Source: a bacterium
GTDB taxonomy: Bacteria > Actinomycetota > Acidimicrobiia > Spongiisociales > Spongiisociaceae
Direction of reading: 5' to 3'
Assembly (NCBI GenBank): GCA_028820935.1
Contig: JAPPHZ010000051.1
Span: 1-64,000, forward strand
Length of the DNA stretch: 64,000 nucleotides
A program made the position numbers and the translations under genes. Shown here piece by piece: positions 11,400 through 21,086 of the stretch (position 1 is the stretch's first letter; every line of letters starts with the position of its first letter). The notes under the pieces are model-generated. The model was not told the DNA's origin and did no database searches. It saw nothing but the letters and a program-made list of their open reading frames with translations.

Positions 11400-12188
11400 T
11401 TATTGGAAGGTGAATGCGCCGGACATGGTCGTCATGCCGTCGACCGAGGCCTCGACATGTGCGGTGGTCTGGTGGGTCTCGGCGTCGACCTGCATCCGGC
11501 ACCCGGGGTAGACCGGTCTGGAGAAGCGCACCGTGGCTGCGGACAGGTCCGCCGGATGGGCGCTCACGGCTTCCGCCGCGACCCTGGCTGTGATGCCCAT
11601 GGTGGCCAGCCCGTGCAGGATCGGCCGGTCCAGTCCCATGGCGGCGGCCGCGGATGGATCGACGTGGACAGGGTGCTTGTCGCCGGTGAGCCGGTAGAGC
11701 ACCGCTGCCTCCGGTGCTACTTGGGCCGTTGCGGTCCAGGTCGGCGCCAGCCCGGTGGTCTTGTCGGTCGGCGGAGGCGGGTCGCCGCCCCAGCCTCCGA
11801 CCCCGGGTAGCAGGATCGTGTAACCGGCTTCGAAGCTGGAGGCGGTCACCTCGACTCGGACGATGGTGAGCCTGCCCTTGTCGTACACGGAGTGGACACG
11901 GCCGCTCATGGGGGTTGGCCGGGGCTGCAACGGCTCGTGGACCACCAGGCTCTGGCCGACATGGAGGGACCGGGTGGGATCGTAGGCGCCGAGGCGGCCT
12001 GCTGCCTCCACTGCCCACACGCCGAGCGCGCAGGCATACGTCGGAAGGACTCGCAGGTCGCGCTCGTAGACCAGGTCGAGTTGCGAGGCCGAGGCACCCA
12101 CGGCGAGGGCGTAGAGGATGGCGTCGTCGGCTGAGAAGTCGACGGTACGGGTGCCGAGGTCGTGGCCCGCCAGGTCCCTCAGGTTCAT
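11400..12188 (-). CDS. MaoC-like (R)-specific enoyl-CoA hydratase
   Basis: A 262-aa double hot-dog hydratase that would add water to a 2-enoyl-CoA. The hydratase-2 motif is in the C-terminal half: LYRLTGDKHPVHVDPSAAA (catalytic Asp and His) followed by RPILHGLATMG. The N-terminal half is a degenerate hot-dog fold, as usual for this length. It is the last gene of a seven-gene chain, and its ATG overlaps the stop of the enoyl-CoA hydratase gene by 4 bases, so translation is probably coupled. With the upstream CoA ligase and SDR it suggests beta-oxidation-like shortening of an acyl-CoA, but no thiolase or acyl-CoA dehydrogenase is present. Confidence 0.88.
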   Translation of the reverse strand: MNLRDLAGHDLGTRTVDFSADDAILYALAVGASASQLDLVYERDLRVLPTYACALGVWAVEAAGRLGAYDPTRSLHVGQSLVVHEPLQPRPTPMSGRVHSVYDKGRLTIVRVEVTASSFEAGYTILLPGVGGWGGDPPPPTDKTTGLAPTWTATAQVAPEAAVLYRLTGDKHPVHVDPSAAAAMGLDRPILHGLATMGITARVAAEAVSAHPADLSAATVRFSRPVYPGCRMQVDAETHQTTAHVEASVDGMTTMSGAFTFQ

Positions 12189-12964
12189 TCCTTCTGCTCC
12201 CTTCGGATAAAGGCCCGGTGGGTCTCGAGGGCTTCCCGGCGGGCCGGTGAGGCCAGCAGGGCTTCTCGCTCTGCCCGCCAGCGGGCGGGGTCGAACCCGG
12301 CATGGCTGTCGAGGGAGGCGAGCAGGGCCTTGGTGGCCCGGGTGGCGTCGCGGTCAGCGGAGACCGCCTGGACGAGGCGCACGGCGGTCTCGACCGCCGC
12401 CCCCGGCTGCACGCCTAGCGCCGACCCGGGTGGAAGGTCCCGGCCTTCCAACTCCTGCTGGAGGACCATGAGACGGCGCACGACCGACGAGCCGAGCCGG
12501 GAATGCAGGCGGGCGACCGACGCCGGGTTGTAAAGGATTCCCAACCTGGTCGACGGCACGGCGAGGCGCGCCTCTTCGGAGACCACGACCGCATCGCAGG
12601 CCCAAGCCAGGTCGACGGCTCCGCCGTAGCAGGCACCCTCCACCGCGGCCACTACTGGCAACGGGCTGTGGGTGATCCGGTGGCAGAGCCGTTCGAGCTC
12701 GTTGTCGAACTCGATGTCCTCGAGCGATCCGGTGAAGGCGGCCAGGTCCGCTCCGGCGCTGAAGTGTCTCGATCCTCCGGTGATGACCACGCCGCTGACA
12801 TCTGTGCCGGGGAGCCGGGTCGGGTCGGATCCGGGCGCTTCGGCTGCATCGAGTCCGGTTTCGAGTTCGCGGATCGTGCGGCACAGCAGAGCGTTGGCGC
12901 GATCCGGACGGCTGATCTCCAGAAGGAGAGCGGAGCCCTCGAGCCTTCGGGTTACGTCGCTCAT
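12185..12964 (-). CDS. Enoyl-CoA hydratase/isomerase (crotonase family)
   Basis: A 259-aa crotonase from ATG 12964. The longer open frame upstream overlaps the amidase antisense and is not coding. The start overlaps the amidase stop (ATGA). Family marks: an N-terminal beta strand LLLEISRPDRANAL, the oxyanion-hole region HFSAGADLAAF, and VVAAVEGACYGGAVDLAWACD. The second usual acidic catalytic residue region reads VPSTRLGILYNPA, so the exact activity (hydration, isomerisation or thioester hydrolysis) is open. It is cytosolic and acts on a CoA thioester made by the ligase that heads the operon. Confidence 0.88.
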   Translation of the reverse strand: MSDVTRRLEGSALLLEISRPDRANALLCRTIRELETGLDAAEAPGSDPTRLPGTDVSGVVITGGSRHFSAGADLAAFTGSLEDIEFDNELERLCHRITHSPLPVVAAVEGACYGGAVDLAWACDAVVVSEEARLAVPSTRLGILYNPASVARLHSRLGSSVVRRLMVLQQELEGRDLPPGSALGVQPGAAVETAVRLVQAVSADRDATRATKALLASLDSHAGFDPARWRAEREALLASPARREALETHRAFIRREQKE

Positions 12965-14340
12965 GAGGCCGGGATTCGGGACGGCAGCCGGGCGAAGGGC
13001 CGGAGGTTCAATCCGGATTCGAGTTGCTCGGCGAGGGAGAGCAGGTCGAGGTCGGCATCGTGCCGCCCGACGAGTTGGATAGCGACCGGTAGGCCGTCCA
13101 CGAAACCCACCGGGAGCACTATGGCGGGATGTCCGGAGACGTTGAAGGGCACCGCGAACGGGAATGCCCCCCACAGCCGTCCCACCCGCCGGCCGGCGAT
13201 GGTCCCCGGCCGGCGTCCGAGCTCGAAGGCGGTGGTGGCGGTGGCGGGGGTGGCGATCACGTCGTGGTCACGGAAGTACCGGTCCACCCGTGCCCGGTAC
13301 TGCGCGAGGGCCGAGCGGGCGTCGTGGAGGGTCTCCGGGTCCAGTTGCTCGGCCGCTCTGAGGGATCGCTCCTGGTACGTCGTCAGCCGGTGGGGACCGC
13401 GGAGCAGGTGGCCGCGGCGCTCGCCCTCCTCGGCGAGCACGAGCGTCCCGAACAAATCCTCCCATCCTCCGAGGTCCAGTTCGACCTGACTGACGTGGTG
13501 ACCGCAGGCGGCGAGCTTCTCCACCGCCGAGGTGACGACGGCAGCGAGACCGGGGTCGACCGGGCGGTCCTCCGGGTTGGAGCACCATGCGACACGGCGC
13601 CGGCCCGTCCCTGCGGCGGTGCCCGGGGCTGCGGTGCCGGCTGCAGCGAGGACGGAATGCATGTATCGAGCGTCGTCTACGGATCGGGCCAGCGGGCCGG
13701 CGGAGACGAACGGGCTGAAGGCCTGGAAGCCGCCGGCGTCGTCCACGGCGCCGTAGGTGGGTTTCAGGCCCACCAGGCCGCAGAACGCCGCCGGGATGCG
13801 GATCGATCCCCCGCCGTCGGAACCGAGCCCCAGAGTGCAAGCCCCCGAGGCGACCGAGGCCGCGGCGCCGCCGCTGGACCCTCCCGTGGTGCGGCCGGGG
13901 TCGAAGGGGTTGGCGGTGTCGGGACCGAGCAGGTTGTCGGTGGTGGCCGACTGGCAGAACTCCGGGACGTTGGTCTTGCCGACGAACACGGCTCCGGCCC
14001 TACGCAGGCGGCGCACGGCGCCTGAGTCGTGGCGGGCCACGTCGCCCGTGTGGGCCAGCGAACCGAGCGTGGTGACCTGGCCCTCGACGTGGAAGGCGTC
14101 CTTGATCGAGACCGGGACGCCGGCGAGGGGGCCTTGGCGGCCGTTCCTGTATGCCGCCTCGGCCGCCGTAGCCTGGCGCTTGGCCAGCTCGGGGGTGGCC
14201 AGGACGAACGCATGGAGGATCGGATCGGTCTCGGCGATGCGGGCCTGGGCCAACTCCGCTACCTCGACGGGCGAGAGCGAGCCGTCGCGGTAGGCCTTGA
14301 CCAGCCGCGGCACGGGCCACCAGAGGGGGCCGTCATCCAC
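12961..14340 (-). CDS. Amidase (amidase-signature family)
   Basis: A 459-aa hydrolase of amides. The start is taken as GTG 14340, which overlaps the end of the SDR gene by 8 bases. The Ser-cisSer-Lys triad is visible: Lys80 in VPVSIKDAF, Ser155 in [10 protein letters not shown] and Ser179 in [14 protein letters not shown]. There is no signal peptide, so it is cytosolic. Family members hydrolyse fatty amides, indole-acetamide, peptide amides or lactam products, and the substrate cannot be told from sequence. Its place inside a tightly coupled operon suggests that the substrate handled there carries, or gains, an amide bond. Confidence 0.9.
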   Translation of the reverse strand: MDDGPLWWPVPRLVKAYRDGSLSPVEVAELAQARIAETDPILHAFVLATPELAKRQATAAEAAYRNGRQGPLAGVPVSIKDAFHVEGQVTTLGSLAHTGDVARHDSGAVRRLRRAGAVFVGKTNVPEFCQSATTDNLLGPDTANPFDPGRTTGGSSGGAAASVASGACTLGLGSDGGGSIRIPAAFCGLVGLKPTYGAVDDAGGFQAFSPFVSAGPLARSVDDARYMHSVLAAAGTAAPGTAAGTGRRRVAWCSNPEDRPVDPGLAAVVTSAVEKLAACGHHVSQVELDLGGWEDLFGTLVLAEEGERRGHLLRGPHRLTTYQERSLRAAEQLDPETLHDARSALAQYRARVDRYFRDHDVIATPATATTAFELGRRPGTIAGRRVGRLWGAFPFAVPFNVSGHPAIVLPVGFVDGLPVAIQLVGRHDADLDLLSLAEQLESGLNLRPFARLPSRIPAS

Positions 14341-15094
14341 GGGCGGACACGCCTCCCGAGACGGTGAACACCTCGCCCGTCACGTAGCTCGCTTCGTCCG
14401 AGGCCAGGAAGGCGACCATGCTCGCCACGTCGTCGGGCCGTCCCACCCGGTCGAGGAAGGCCTTCTCGGACAGGTAGCGGTCGAAGAACTCTTCGGGGTA
14501 GATCCTGCGGAGGAAGTCGTTGTGGATGAGGCCCGGGGCGACGGCGTTGACGCGCACCCCGTGGACCCCGTTCTCGGCCGCCGCGACCCGGGTGAGGGCC
14601 AGGACGCCGGCCTTGGCGGCCGAGTAGGCCGCGCCGTGGTCGGCCGACATCTCCCAGGCCGCGATCGACGAGATGTTGATGATCGAGCCGCCGCCATTGG
14701 CGATCATGGTGGGGAGCGCGTAGCGCATGCATGCGAACGTGCCGGTGAGATCCACGTCGAGGCAGCGCTGCCAGGTCTCCAGGGACATCTCGGCCACCGG
14801 CTCGATCTTGGACCATCCCGCGTTGTTGACCAGCACATCGAGGCGGTCCCTGCGGGCCACCACGTCGTCGATGACGGCGCGCACCTGCGCGTGGTCGGTC
14901 ACGTCGAGCGGGTACGAGAGGACCTCCCGCCCGAGCTGGTCGGACAGGGTTCGGGCGAACTGGCGGCACCGGCGCTCGTGGGCGTCGGTCACCACCACGT
15001 CGAAGCCGTCCGAGGCGAGCCGGCGCGCCACCGCCGCTCCGATGCCGGCTCCCGCGGCCGCGGTTACCAGCGCCACCGGAAGGTTGTCGTCCAT
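14333..15094 (-). CDS. Short-chain dehydrogenase/reductase
   Basis: A 253-aa classical SDR from ATG 15094. The first base of the start is shared with the previous stop (TGATG). The cofactor loop is [13 protein letters not shown] near the N-terminus, followed by DVTD and NNAGWS, then the catalytic Ser in INISSIAAW and YSAAK (Tyr and Lys). The C-terminus ends with [15 protein letters not shown], typical of FabG-like 3-oxoacyl or hydroxyacyl dehydrogenases. In this operon it probably oxidises a hydroxyacyl-CoA or a cyclic alcohol with NAD(P)+. The substrate is not known. Confidence 0.9.
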   Translation of the reverse strand: MDDNLPVALVTAAAGAGIGAAVARRLASDGFDVVVTDAHERRCRQFARTLSDQLGREVLSYPLDVTDHAQVRAVIDDVVARRDRLDVLVNNAGWSKIEPVAEMSLETWQRCLDVDLTGTFACMRYALPTMIANGGGSIINISSIAAWEMSADHGAAYSAAKAGVLALTRVAAAENGVHGVRVNAVAPGLIHNDFLRRIYPEEFFDRYLSEKAFLDRVGRPDDVASMVAFLASDEASYVTGEVFTVSGGVSARG

Positions 15095-16107
15095 CAGCTC
15101 TCTCCTGCTGTCTCGACGGCGGGGATCACGGTGCCTGCCAGGTGGGCGAGACGCTGCTGCCGCCCGCCCGACAGGAGGGCGAACGTGATGCGGTCGATGT
15201 CGAGTCGCCACAGGCGGCGGAGCCGGTCGACGCAGGTGTCCAGGTCGCCCGCCAGCGCCACCGACCGGGCGAAGTCGTCCGACACGATCTTCTTGTGCCG
15301 GGCCTGCAGCGAGAGGTGATCGACGAGATGGTAGGCGTCGGCAGCCCGTGCGAACTCGGGGCGGAACCTCTCCCACGCCGGGGGCATGCGCTTCCACGGG
15401 TGGAACGTGGCTGCCTGGCTGGTGGCCCAGGCCCGGATGTCCGCGATGGCGGCTGCCTCGTCGTCACCCACCGACATGGTGACGAACAGGTCGATCGTCA
15501 GTTCCTCGCGGTCGCGCCCGACTGCCGCCAGGCCCTCATGGATGAAGTCGATCTGCCACGAGCAGAACTCGGGGTCGGCGGCGCCCATCAGCACGACGCC
15601 GTCGCAGACCTCGCCGGCGAGGCGCAACATGGCGGGCTGCGAGGCGGCCAGGTAGATGGGGATCTGGCGGGTGGCGGCCGCCAGGCGGACCCGGGTGCCG
15701 TAGAGGTCGCATGCCTCGCCGGTGAACAGCCGGCGGAATCCGTCGATCCCGGCCCGGAGGTCGCCGAGCTTCGACGGCCTGCCACCGGCGCCCAGCACCG
15801 CTGACCAGCCCGCGCCGAGGCCGAGAACGGCCCGACCCTCGGAGAGCTCGTCGAGCGCGGCCGTCGCGTTGGCGGTGACGGTGGGGTGCCGGGTCACCAG
15901 GTTGGTGACGCCCGCTCCGATGAGCACTCTGCTGGTGGACAGCGCGGCCAGGTTCATGGCCGCGTACACGTCCTTCATCCCGAGCTGGAAATCGATGTAC
16001 CAGAGGGCGTCGAAGCCGCTCTCGTCGATGGCCCGGGCAAGCTCGGACGTGCGGCTCAGGGGCTCCCGAGGGCTCACCCCCAGCGAGATGCCGTAACTGT
16101 GCGTCAT
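15094..16107 (-). CDS. LLM-class flavin-dependent oxidoreductase
   Basis: A 337-aa luciferase-like (beta/alpha)8 enzyme using FMN or F420. It starts [23 protein letters not shown], with the typical FDALWYIDF and [10 protein letters not shown] strands. [21 protein letters not shown] and LGLGAGWS are hallmarks of the F420-dependent methylene-H4MPT reductase-like subgroup common in actinobacteria. The ATG overlaps the hydrolase stop (ATGA). It could oxidise or reduce a ring or side chain early in the pathway of this operon. The choice between FMN and F420 needs more than sequence reading, although the subgroup favours F420. Confidence 0.88.
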   Translation of the reverse strand: MTHSYGISLGVSPREPLSRTSELARAIDESGFDALWYIDFQLGMKDVYAAMNLAALSTSRVLIGAGVTNLVTRHPTVTANATAALDELSEGRAVLGLGAGWSAVLGAGGRPSKLGDLRAGIDGFRRLFTGEACDLYGTRVRLAAATRQIPIYLAASQPAMLRLAGEVCDGVVLMGAADPEFCSWQIDFIHEGLAAVGRDREELTIDLFVTMSVGDDEAAAIADIRAWATSQAATFHPWKRMPPAWERFRPEFARAADAYHLVDHLSLQARHKKIVSDDFARSVALAGDLDTCVDRLRRLWRLDIDRITFALLSGGRQQRLAHLAGTVIPAVETAGES

Positions 16108-16898
16108 CGGGTGGCCGATCCGCGCAGGAGCCGGGCGAGCAGCCGGCCGTAGGCTTCGGGCCGGTCGACCGAAAGCAGGTGACCTGCGCCGGCGATCTCG
16201 TGGAAGCGGCTGTGGGGCACGGCGTCGGCGATGATATCCGACGCCCGGCGGGGACAGAAGACATCGCGGTCCGCTCCGACGATGTCGAGAGGCGCCGTGA
16301 TCCGCGACAGGAGCGGGTTGAGCGGTTCGGCCCGGATCCCGATCATGGCTCTGGCGGCGTTGATGTAGCCGTGGCCGTCCCCCACCGCGGCCACCCGGTC
16401 AGCGGCAAGGGAGTCGAGATCCGCCTCGGTGACGATCTGGAGCGCCGTGTCGTCGCGCAGGCCCGCGGCGAAGCCGGTGCTGTCTCCGGATTCGAGCTGG
16501 GCGATGCGGCCGGCGAAGAACCCGGCTGCGGCCCTCCCGACGACCGACGAGGTGGCGACCACGACGAGGTGGCCGATCAGGTCCGGTGCGGCGGTCGCGG
16601 CCTGAAGCCCGATGGTGCCGCCGAGCGAGTACCCGACGACCGCGGCCGGGCCGGTGACGGCCTGCAGGAACATGATCAGGTCGTCACCCAGCTGCGACAG
16701 CGTGCCGGCACCCCGGCCGGCGGTCGTCCGGCCGTGGCCCCGGAGATCTACTGCGTAGGTGGTGAATGAACCCAGGTACGGAGCGACGGAGTCCCACGAG
16801 CGGTGGTCCTCGGCGAGGCCGTGGAGCAGCACGACGGCCGGGCCCGAACCGCGCCGGCAGTAGTTGACAACGATGTCTCCCAGCTCGACCTCGGTCAT
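16104..16898 (-). CDS. Alpha/beta hydrolase
   Basis: A 264-aa soluble alpha/beta hydrolase. Visible features: oxyanion-hole motif [15 protein letters not shown], nucleophile elbow [10 protein letters not shown] with Ser91, an acid residue in [10 protein letters not shown], and the catalytic His in IAGAGHLLS near residue 238. Such enzymes hydrolyse esters, lactones or C-C bonds. The start overlaps the CoA-ligase stop by 4 bases (ATGA), placing it second in the operon. A ring-opening lactone or ester hydrolysis after the LLM monooxygenase would make chemical sense, but that is inference. Confidence 0.88.
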   Translation of the reverse strand: MTEVELGDIVVNYCRRGSGPAVVLLHGLAEDHRSWDSVAPYLGSFTTYAVDLRGHGRTTAGRGAGTLSQLGDDLIMFLQAVTGPAAVVGYSLGGTIGLQAATAAPDLIGHLVVVATSSVVGRAAAGFFAGRIAQLESGDSTGFAAGLRDDTALQIVTEADLDSLAADRVAAVGDGHGYINAARAMIGIRAEPLNPLLSRITAPLDIVGADRDVFCPRRASDIIADAVPHSRFHEIAGAGHLLSVDRPEAYGRLLARLLRGSATR

Positions 16899-18541
16899 CG
16901 ATGTGCCTCCCCATGGTCTGGACCCGCGTTCCCGGAGGTCCGGCTTGCGGCGCCGCGGGCCCGGTCGACCAGCGCGCTGCGGAGTTCGGGCTTGCGGATC
17001 TTGCCCGCGGCCGTGCGGGGGAACCGGTCGACCAGTTCGAGACGCTCGGGCCAGAAGCGGCGGGACAGGCCCCGGTCTGCGCAGAAGGCCACGACCTGTT
17101 CGAGGTCGAGAGGGGCGGTGGTCTGGACGACGGCGCAGATGCGCTCACCGAGGCGCTCGTCCGGCCAGCCGATCACGGCCACGCCGGTCACGTCGGGGTG
17201 GGCGGCAATGGTGTTCTCGGTAGCGACGGGCGAGATGTTGACCGCTCCGCGGATGATCAGGTCCTTGACCCGTCCGGTGATCGAGACGTAGCCGTCGGCG
17301 TCGATGCGTGCCAGGTCGCCGGTGCGGAAGAACCCGTTGCCGACCAGGTGCTCGGCGTACAGCTCGGGCTGGCCGAAGTAGCCGTTGAACACTCCGGGCC
17401 CGCGCATGACCAGTTCGCCTGCACCGGAGTCCTGCATCCCGGTCTCGGAGTCGAGAACTCGAAGATCCAGGCCGGGAAGCCCGATGCCGACGGTCGTCTC
17501 GACCTGGTGGTCGGTGGAGCTATCGACGCAGGTGGTCAGACCACCCTCGGTCATGCCCCAGAGTGGCGTCACGAACGTGTTCGGGAACTCGCTACGGCAG
17601 CGCCGGATCAGCGCCGGCGGCACCTGGGCGCCGCCGCACAGGAAGCTCCGGAGCGGGGCCAGCTTGGGTTCGGCGCTTCGCCACGGGGCGTTGGCCAGGT
17701 CGAGCAGGAACGGCGTCGCCGCGGCGGTGAACGCCGCCCGGTGGCGTGACACGAGCTCAAGGGCGGTGGCGGCGTCCCAGCGGTCCTGGAGGATGAGCGG
17801 AGCGCCCAGGAACATCGACAGCCGGGCGCCGTGGATGGCGCCGACGCTGTGGCCGAGGGGGGACGGCATGAAGACGGGCGTGCGGGCGTTGAGGTCGAAA
17901 CGCTGTGCAAACTGGCGGTTCAGGGTCGCCAGGGAGTCCTCGCTGTGGCTCACGGCCTTCGGCGGTCCGGTGGTGCTGGAGGTGAACATGAGGTGGGCAG
18001 TGGTCCCGGGAACACGGCCGGATCCCGCCCGGCCGCTACCGGTGCTATGCAGGTCAAGGGCAGTGTGATCGGCCAGGCCCACGGCCACGCCGCCGGTCCG
18101 GGCGGCGGCCTCCCGGATGGCCTCGGCGGGCGCCGACCGCCGGTGGCGGCTCACGGAAATGGCGAGAGCGGGTTTGACCAACTCGAAGATGTGAAGCAGG
18201 TGGCCCGCCTCGGTGGTCACGGGAGGGGTCGCCGGAACGTGGCCGGCCCGCAGCACGGCCAGGAACATCACCATCCAGGGAGTGGTGTTGGGCAGGTGTA
18301 CCACCACGACCCGCCCTGCGTCGCCGACAGCCGCCCGGATCTGTTCGGCTGCTTCGCCCGCCGCGTTCCAGAGGTCGCCCCGTGACAGGGTCTCGCGGGC
18401 GCTTACCAGTGCCGGCTCGTCAGGGGACTCGGACACGTGGGACTCGAAGCGATCCACCAGTCGCTGGCCGGTGCACCACCCGGCACGCCGGTAGCGGGCC
18501 GCGGCATCGCCGGAGAGGTCCTCCGAGTCAGCCGGCGCCAT
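16895..18541 (-). CDS. AMP-forming acyl-CoA ligase
   Basis: A 548-aa adenylate-forming enzyme from ATG 18541. The frame runs further upstream but without family sequence. Core motifs in order: [16 protein letters not shown] (phosphate-binding loop, slightly divergent from TSGTTGxPKG), PLWGMTEGG (A5), [20 protein letters not shown] (A7/A8 hinge) and the final [14 protein letters not shown] with the catalytic Lys. Resemblance is to cyclohexanecarboxylate- or medium-chain acyl-CoA ligases. It heads the overlapping seven-gene operon and would activate a carboxylic acid with ATP and CoA for the downstream hydratases and dehydrogenase. Confidence 0.9.
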   Translation of the reverse strand: MAPADSEDLSGDAAARYRRAGWCTGQRLVDRFESHVSESPDEPALVSARETLSRGDLWNAAGEAAEQIRAAVGDAGRVVVVHLPNTTPWMVMFLAVLRAGHVPATPPVTTEAGHLLHIFELVKPALAISVSRHRRSAPAEAIREAAARTGGVAVGLADHTALDLHSTGSGRAGSGRVPGTTAHLMFTSSTTGPPKAVSHSEDSLATLNRQFAQRFDLNARTPVFMPSPLGHSVGAIHGARLSMFLGAPLILQDRWDAATALELVSRHRAAFTAAATPFLLDLANAPWRSAEPKLAPLRSFLCGGAQVPPALIRRCRSEFPNTFVTPLWGMTEGGLTTCVDSSTDHQVETTVGIGLPGLDLRVLDSETGMQDSGAGELVMRGPGVFNGYFGQPELYAEHLVGNGFFRTGDLARIDADGYVSITGRVKDLIIRGAVNISPVATENTIAAHPDVTGVAVIGWPDERLGERICAVVQTTAPLDLEQVVAFCADRGLSRRFWPERLELVDRFPRTAAGKIRKPELRSALVDRARGAASRTSGNAGPDHGEAHR

Positions 18542-18892
18542 GGCGTCGATACCCGTGACCGCGCTGTCTAAAGGAGGCGGGGTCGACCTGGCATGACCGG
18601 AACGGTAGCCGGAGCCGCGGGAGCGGCACCGTCGGAGACCTGCTGGATCCACGGCCCGGCCGCTCGAGGTCGGCGATGCGGTTGACCCCTGGCCGAGACC
18701 CGTCCATGAAGTACCTACTACCCGTGCTGCCGGACTCGCCTACATCCTCAGCCCAGGGCTTCCGTCGCGTCGATCAGGACGCATGGACTCGCGGGTGCCT
18801 GTTGGACTGCCGGGGGAGATCGGACCATTCTCGCCTTTGGGGAGTCCCGTACTCCGCAAGCCGGCCACGTCTCCCTCGCTTGTATGTCGTGT
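18542..18892. other. Intergenic region upstream of the catabolic operon
   Basis: About 350 bases without a supportable gene lie between the CoA ligase and the DUF1648 gene, both on the minus strand. It should hold the promoter of the seven-gene operon and the end of the GntR unit. Short open frames here lack family motifs, and I see no clear operator. Confidence 0.4.
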
Positions 18893-19858
18893 TCAGGTAC
18901 TTGTAAGGCGCGAGGCCTCGGCGTTCAGCAGTCGGGCCGGGATGTCGGGATCGTCGACAGTCACCACGAACACCTTCCCGTCGTGAAGGTCGAGGCGGAT
19001 GCCGGGGCCGGCGCGCAGGACCACGGCGGCGCGGTTCATGAGGGTCAGGTTGCCCCGGTATCCCCATCCTCCCCATTCGGAGGGGCGGACGTCTATGGCC
19101 TGGGCGGTGGCGATGCGACTCAGGGGCACGAACGTACCGGGCCACCCGAGGAACCCGTAACGGACGGTTAGCCCCGATCGGTCGGCGGTCACGCGTATGC
19201 GGCTGAAGGTGGTGGTGATGAGCGCCGGCGCCAGCAGGACCAGCGCGAACCACGGTTCCACCAACTGCGTGAGGACCAGGACTACGAGAACGGTGACCAG
19301 GCCCAGCAGCAGCGGCCACCTAGCAGACAGGGTGGCGGTCCAGAAGGCCCGCTCGCCCGGAGCGAGGTCCATCGCCGGCGGCGCTGTGTCGATGCCGGGG
19401 TCGTCGGCGGTCGGAAGGGCCGAGGCGATCCAGGCTGCCGCGCTGCCGAAGATGAGGCTGCCGCCGATCCACAGGATCAGTACCCAGGGGGACAGCGTCG
19501 CCTCCTGCCACCGTTCCAGCCCTCTCTGGCCGATGGCGGTGGTGGCGAGTATCCCTGCCGCCAGCGCTCCGATGAACGCTCCGATGAACGACGCGCCCAG
19601 GCCGACCATCGGCTGGAGCCTCTCCCGGATCAGGGCGACGGCCACGCACATCCCCAGGCCGATCACCATCAGCGCTCCGACAACGAAGAGGAACAGCTCC
19701 GGTGACATGGAATCGTCCGCCCGGCCGGAGATGCCGAAGTGACTTGCCACCCGATCCGGGAGGTCGGACCGGTAGGCAAGGTACGGGCCGAGGCCCGCAC
19801 CCACCACGGCGGCGGGGATGCCGGCGCCCAGGACCGCTCTCCGTGTCCGTTCGTTCAT
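18893..19858 (-). CDS. DUF1648 membrane protein
   Basis: A 321-aa integral membrane protein. The N-terminal DUF1648 signature is present: a hydrophobic segment followed by YRSDLPDRVASHFGISGRADD, the usual LPxxxxxHFxxxGxxD pattern. About six further hydrophobic segments follow (for example FVVGALMVIGLGMCVAVAL and LLLGLVTVLVVLVLTQLV). The last 110 residues are a soluble PH-like part with ADRSGLTVRYGFLGWP. The start overlaps the stop of the GntR regulator (ATGA). In Firmicutes and actinobacteria, DUF1648 proteins pair with YtrA-type GntR repressors and respond to cell-envelope stress. The molecular function is unknown. Confidence 0.85.
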   Translation of the reverse strand: MNERTRRAVLGAGIPAAVVGAGLGPYLAYRSDLPDRVASHFGISGRADDSMSPELFLFVVGALMVIGLGMCVAVALIRERLQPMVGLGASFIGAFIGALAAGILATTAIGQRGLERWQEATLSPWVLILWIGGSLIFGSAAAWIASALPTADDPGIDTAPPAMDLAPGERAFWTATLSARWPLLLGLVTVLVVLVLTQLVEPWFALVLLAPALITTTFSRIRVTADRSGLTVRYGFLGWPGTFVPLSRIATAQAIDVRPSEWGGWGYRGNLTLMNRAAVVLRAGPGIRLDLHDGKVFVVTVDDPDIPARLLNAEASRLTST

Positions 19859-20202
19859 AGTTGCACCTCTACCAGTCGGAGGATCTCACGGTTGCCCAGC
19901 CCAGCGCGGCGCGCTTCGCTGACCAGGCTGCGGGCGAGCTCGACGTGGCGGGCCGCCGACTTGGCGTCCCGCGCCACCGATGTTCCGCGGCCTCTGCGGA
20001 CCTCCAGCAAGCCCTCGTCGCGCAGCGTCTGGAACGCCCGGAGGACCGTGTGCATGTTCACCCCCAGGCCCTTCGCCAGGTCACGAGCCGGGGGCAGCTT
20101 CTCGCCCTCCGCGAGCTCACGAGCGGCGATGCCACGCCGTATCTGACCGGCCAACTGTTCGTGAAGGGGCTGCGGTGACTGCGCATCGATCTTCCAGAGC
20201 AT
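19855..20202 (-). CDS. GntR-family regulator, YtrA subfamily
   Basis: A 115-aa repressor from ATG 20202. The frame extends upstream, but a near-consensus promoter ends 6 bases before this ATG. It carries the N-terminal winged helix of GntR proteins: PLHEQLAGQIRRGIAAREL, then GEKLPPARDLAKGLGVNMHT and VLRAFQTLRDEGLLEVRRGR. A short C-terminal dimer segment of about 40 residues is the YtrA hallmark, with no effector domain. It is followed in overlap by the DUF1648 membrane gene, the standard partner. A perfect inverted repeat over its own promoter implies autorepression. Confidence 0.92.
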   Translation of the reverse strand: MLWKIDAQSPQPLHEQLAGQIRRGIAARELAEGEKLPPARDLAKGLGVNMHTVLRAFQTLRDEGLLEVRRGRGTSVARDAKSAARHVELARSLVSEARRAGLGNREILRLVEVQL

Positions 20203-20237
20203 AGTTCTATTATAACTAGAACTATACATATAGGCAA
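20200..20237 (-). promoter_or_regulatory. Promoter and operator of the GntR/DUF1648 operon (leaderless)
   Basis: On the minus strand, TTGCCT (20237-20232), a 17-base spacer, TATAAT (20214-20209) and 6 bases precede the ATG at 20202, so the transcript should start at or next to the start codon without a leader. A perfect 9-bp inverted repeat, ATAGTTCTA (20201-20209) and TAGAACTAT (20217-20225) with a 7-base spacer, covers the -10 element and reaches the start codon. This is the expected position for an autorepressor site. Sequence elements are direct observation; repressor binding is inferred. Confidence 0.75.
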
Positions 20238-20405
20238 TCCCGGCGAGGCCGGGCTCCGGCGTCGGAGCATCGGTTTCGCTGAGCCCTACTGGAGCCGCCG
20301 GCTTATATGGCTTAGGTATCGATGGAGGCGTAGTCCAACACAGGAATCGAAGATCAACAACTTCCGGGGGGCCGGAATCGTGCGATCGTCCCCGCACGGC
20401 CGTAT

Positions 20406-21077
20406 TCACCAGCCGAGTTCGGGAAACCTTGTCGGGTCGGGCCGACTGTCTCTAGCGCTGAGATGCTCCAGCTCGTTACGCCAGCTGTTGATCTGTGTTC
20501 GTAGCTGCTGCCACTCGCGATCGCTCAGATCGAAGTCTCCCCTCGGCAGTGCCTCGAATACAGCCAGCGAGCGTAGCAACTGTCCGGGATGCAGCTTCGG
20601 GTGTTTCCGTTGAGCCAATTCGTACAGGCGAGCAAACCCGACCCGATCCGCTAGCGCTGCGACGTCGATGTAGTCGCGGGCCTCGCCTCGATCGGCGAGT
20701 GCTAGGAGCTTGTCAGCTCCCAACTCCCGCTCGGAGAGGAGAACACTCCCTTCGATCATGTCCGGCGGCCACAGCCGGACGTCCCAAGCCAGATCAATGC
20801 GTGCGGTGTCTTGCCCATCGGAAACGCTGAGCCTGGCGAAGCCCGGGTGGTCCTGGACCCGTCCCGTGCGGAGGCCTTCTTGTTCGAGGCGGGCTTCGAG
20901 GGCTGGGAGAAGCCGATCGACATCTCTCAAGGATGTCGCGAAGTAGTCCAGGTCCGCGGTCGCGCGCGCTACAACACCGCGGACGATCAGAGCACCCCCT
21001 CCGGCCAATGCCACATCGGCCGCTTCGGGGATGGTGTCGATGATCTGCCGCAGGCGACGCTGCAAGGGGGACAGCAT
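20406..21077 (-). CDS. AbiEii/AbiGii-type nucleotidyltransferase toxin
   Basis: A 223-aa protein of the nucleotidyltransferase fold used by type IV AbiEii toxins. The catalytic region near the N-terminus reads DVALAGGGALIVRGV followed by RATADLDYFAT, giving the GG and DxD elements expected of the fold. A later segment, SERELGADKLLALADRGEARDYIDV, matches the region in these families where a Lys and an acidic residue bind nucleotide. It starts 9 bases after the stop of the small upstream gene, so the two are probably one toxin-antitoxin or abortive-infection unit. Related proteins also serve as tRNA-modifying toxins or kanamycin-nucleotidyltransferase-like enzymes. Confidence 0.8.
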   Translation of the reverse strand: MLSPLQRRLRQIIDTIPEAADVALAGGGALIVRGVVARATADLDYFATSLRDVDRLLPALEARLEQEGLRTGRVQDHPGFARLSVSDGQDTARIDLAWDVRLWPPDMIEGSVLLSERELGADKLLALADRGEARDYIDVAALADRVGFARLYELAQRKHPKLHPGQLLRSLAVFEALPRGDFDLSDREWQQLRTQINSWRNELEHLSARDSRPDPTRFPELGW

Positions 21078-21086
21078 GCCGTTGCT

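Noticed and set aside
9901-11511. Plus-strand frame opposite proV with a signal-peptide-like segment near 11170
   Set aside because: It runs into the antisense of two well-supported genes. The hydrophobic stretch alone is not enough for a gene call.
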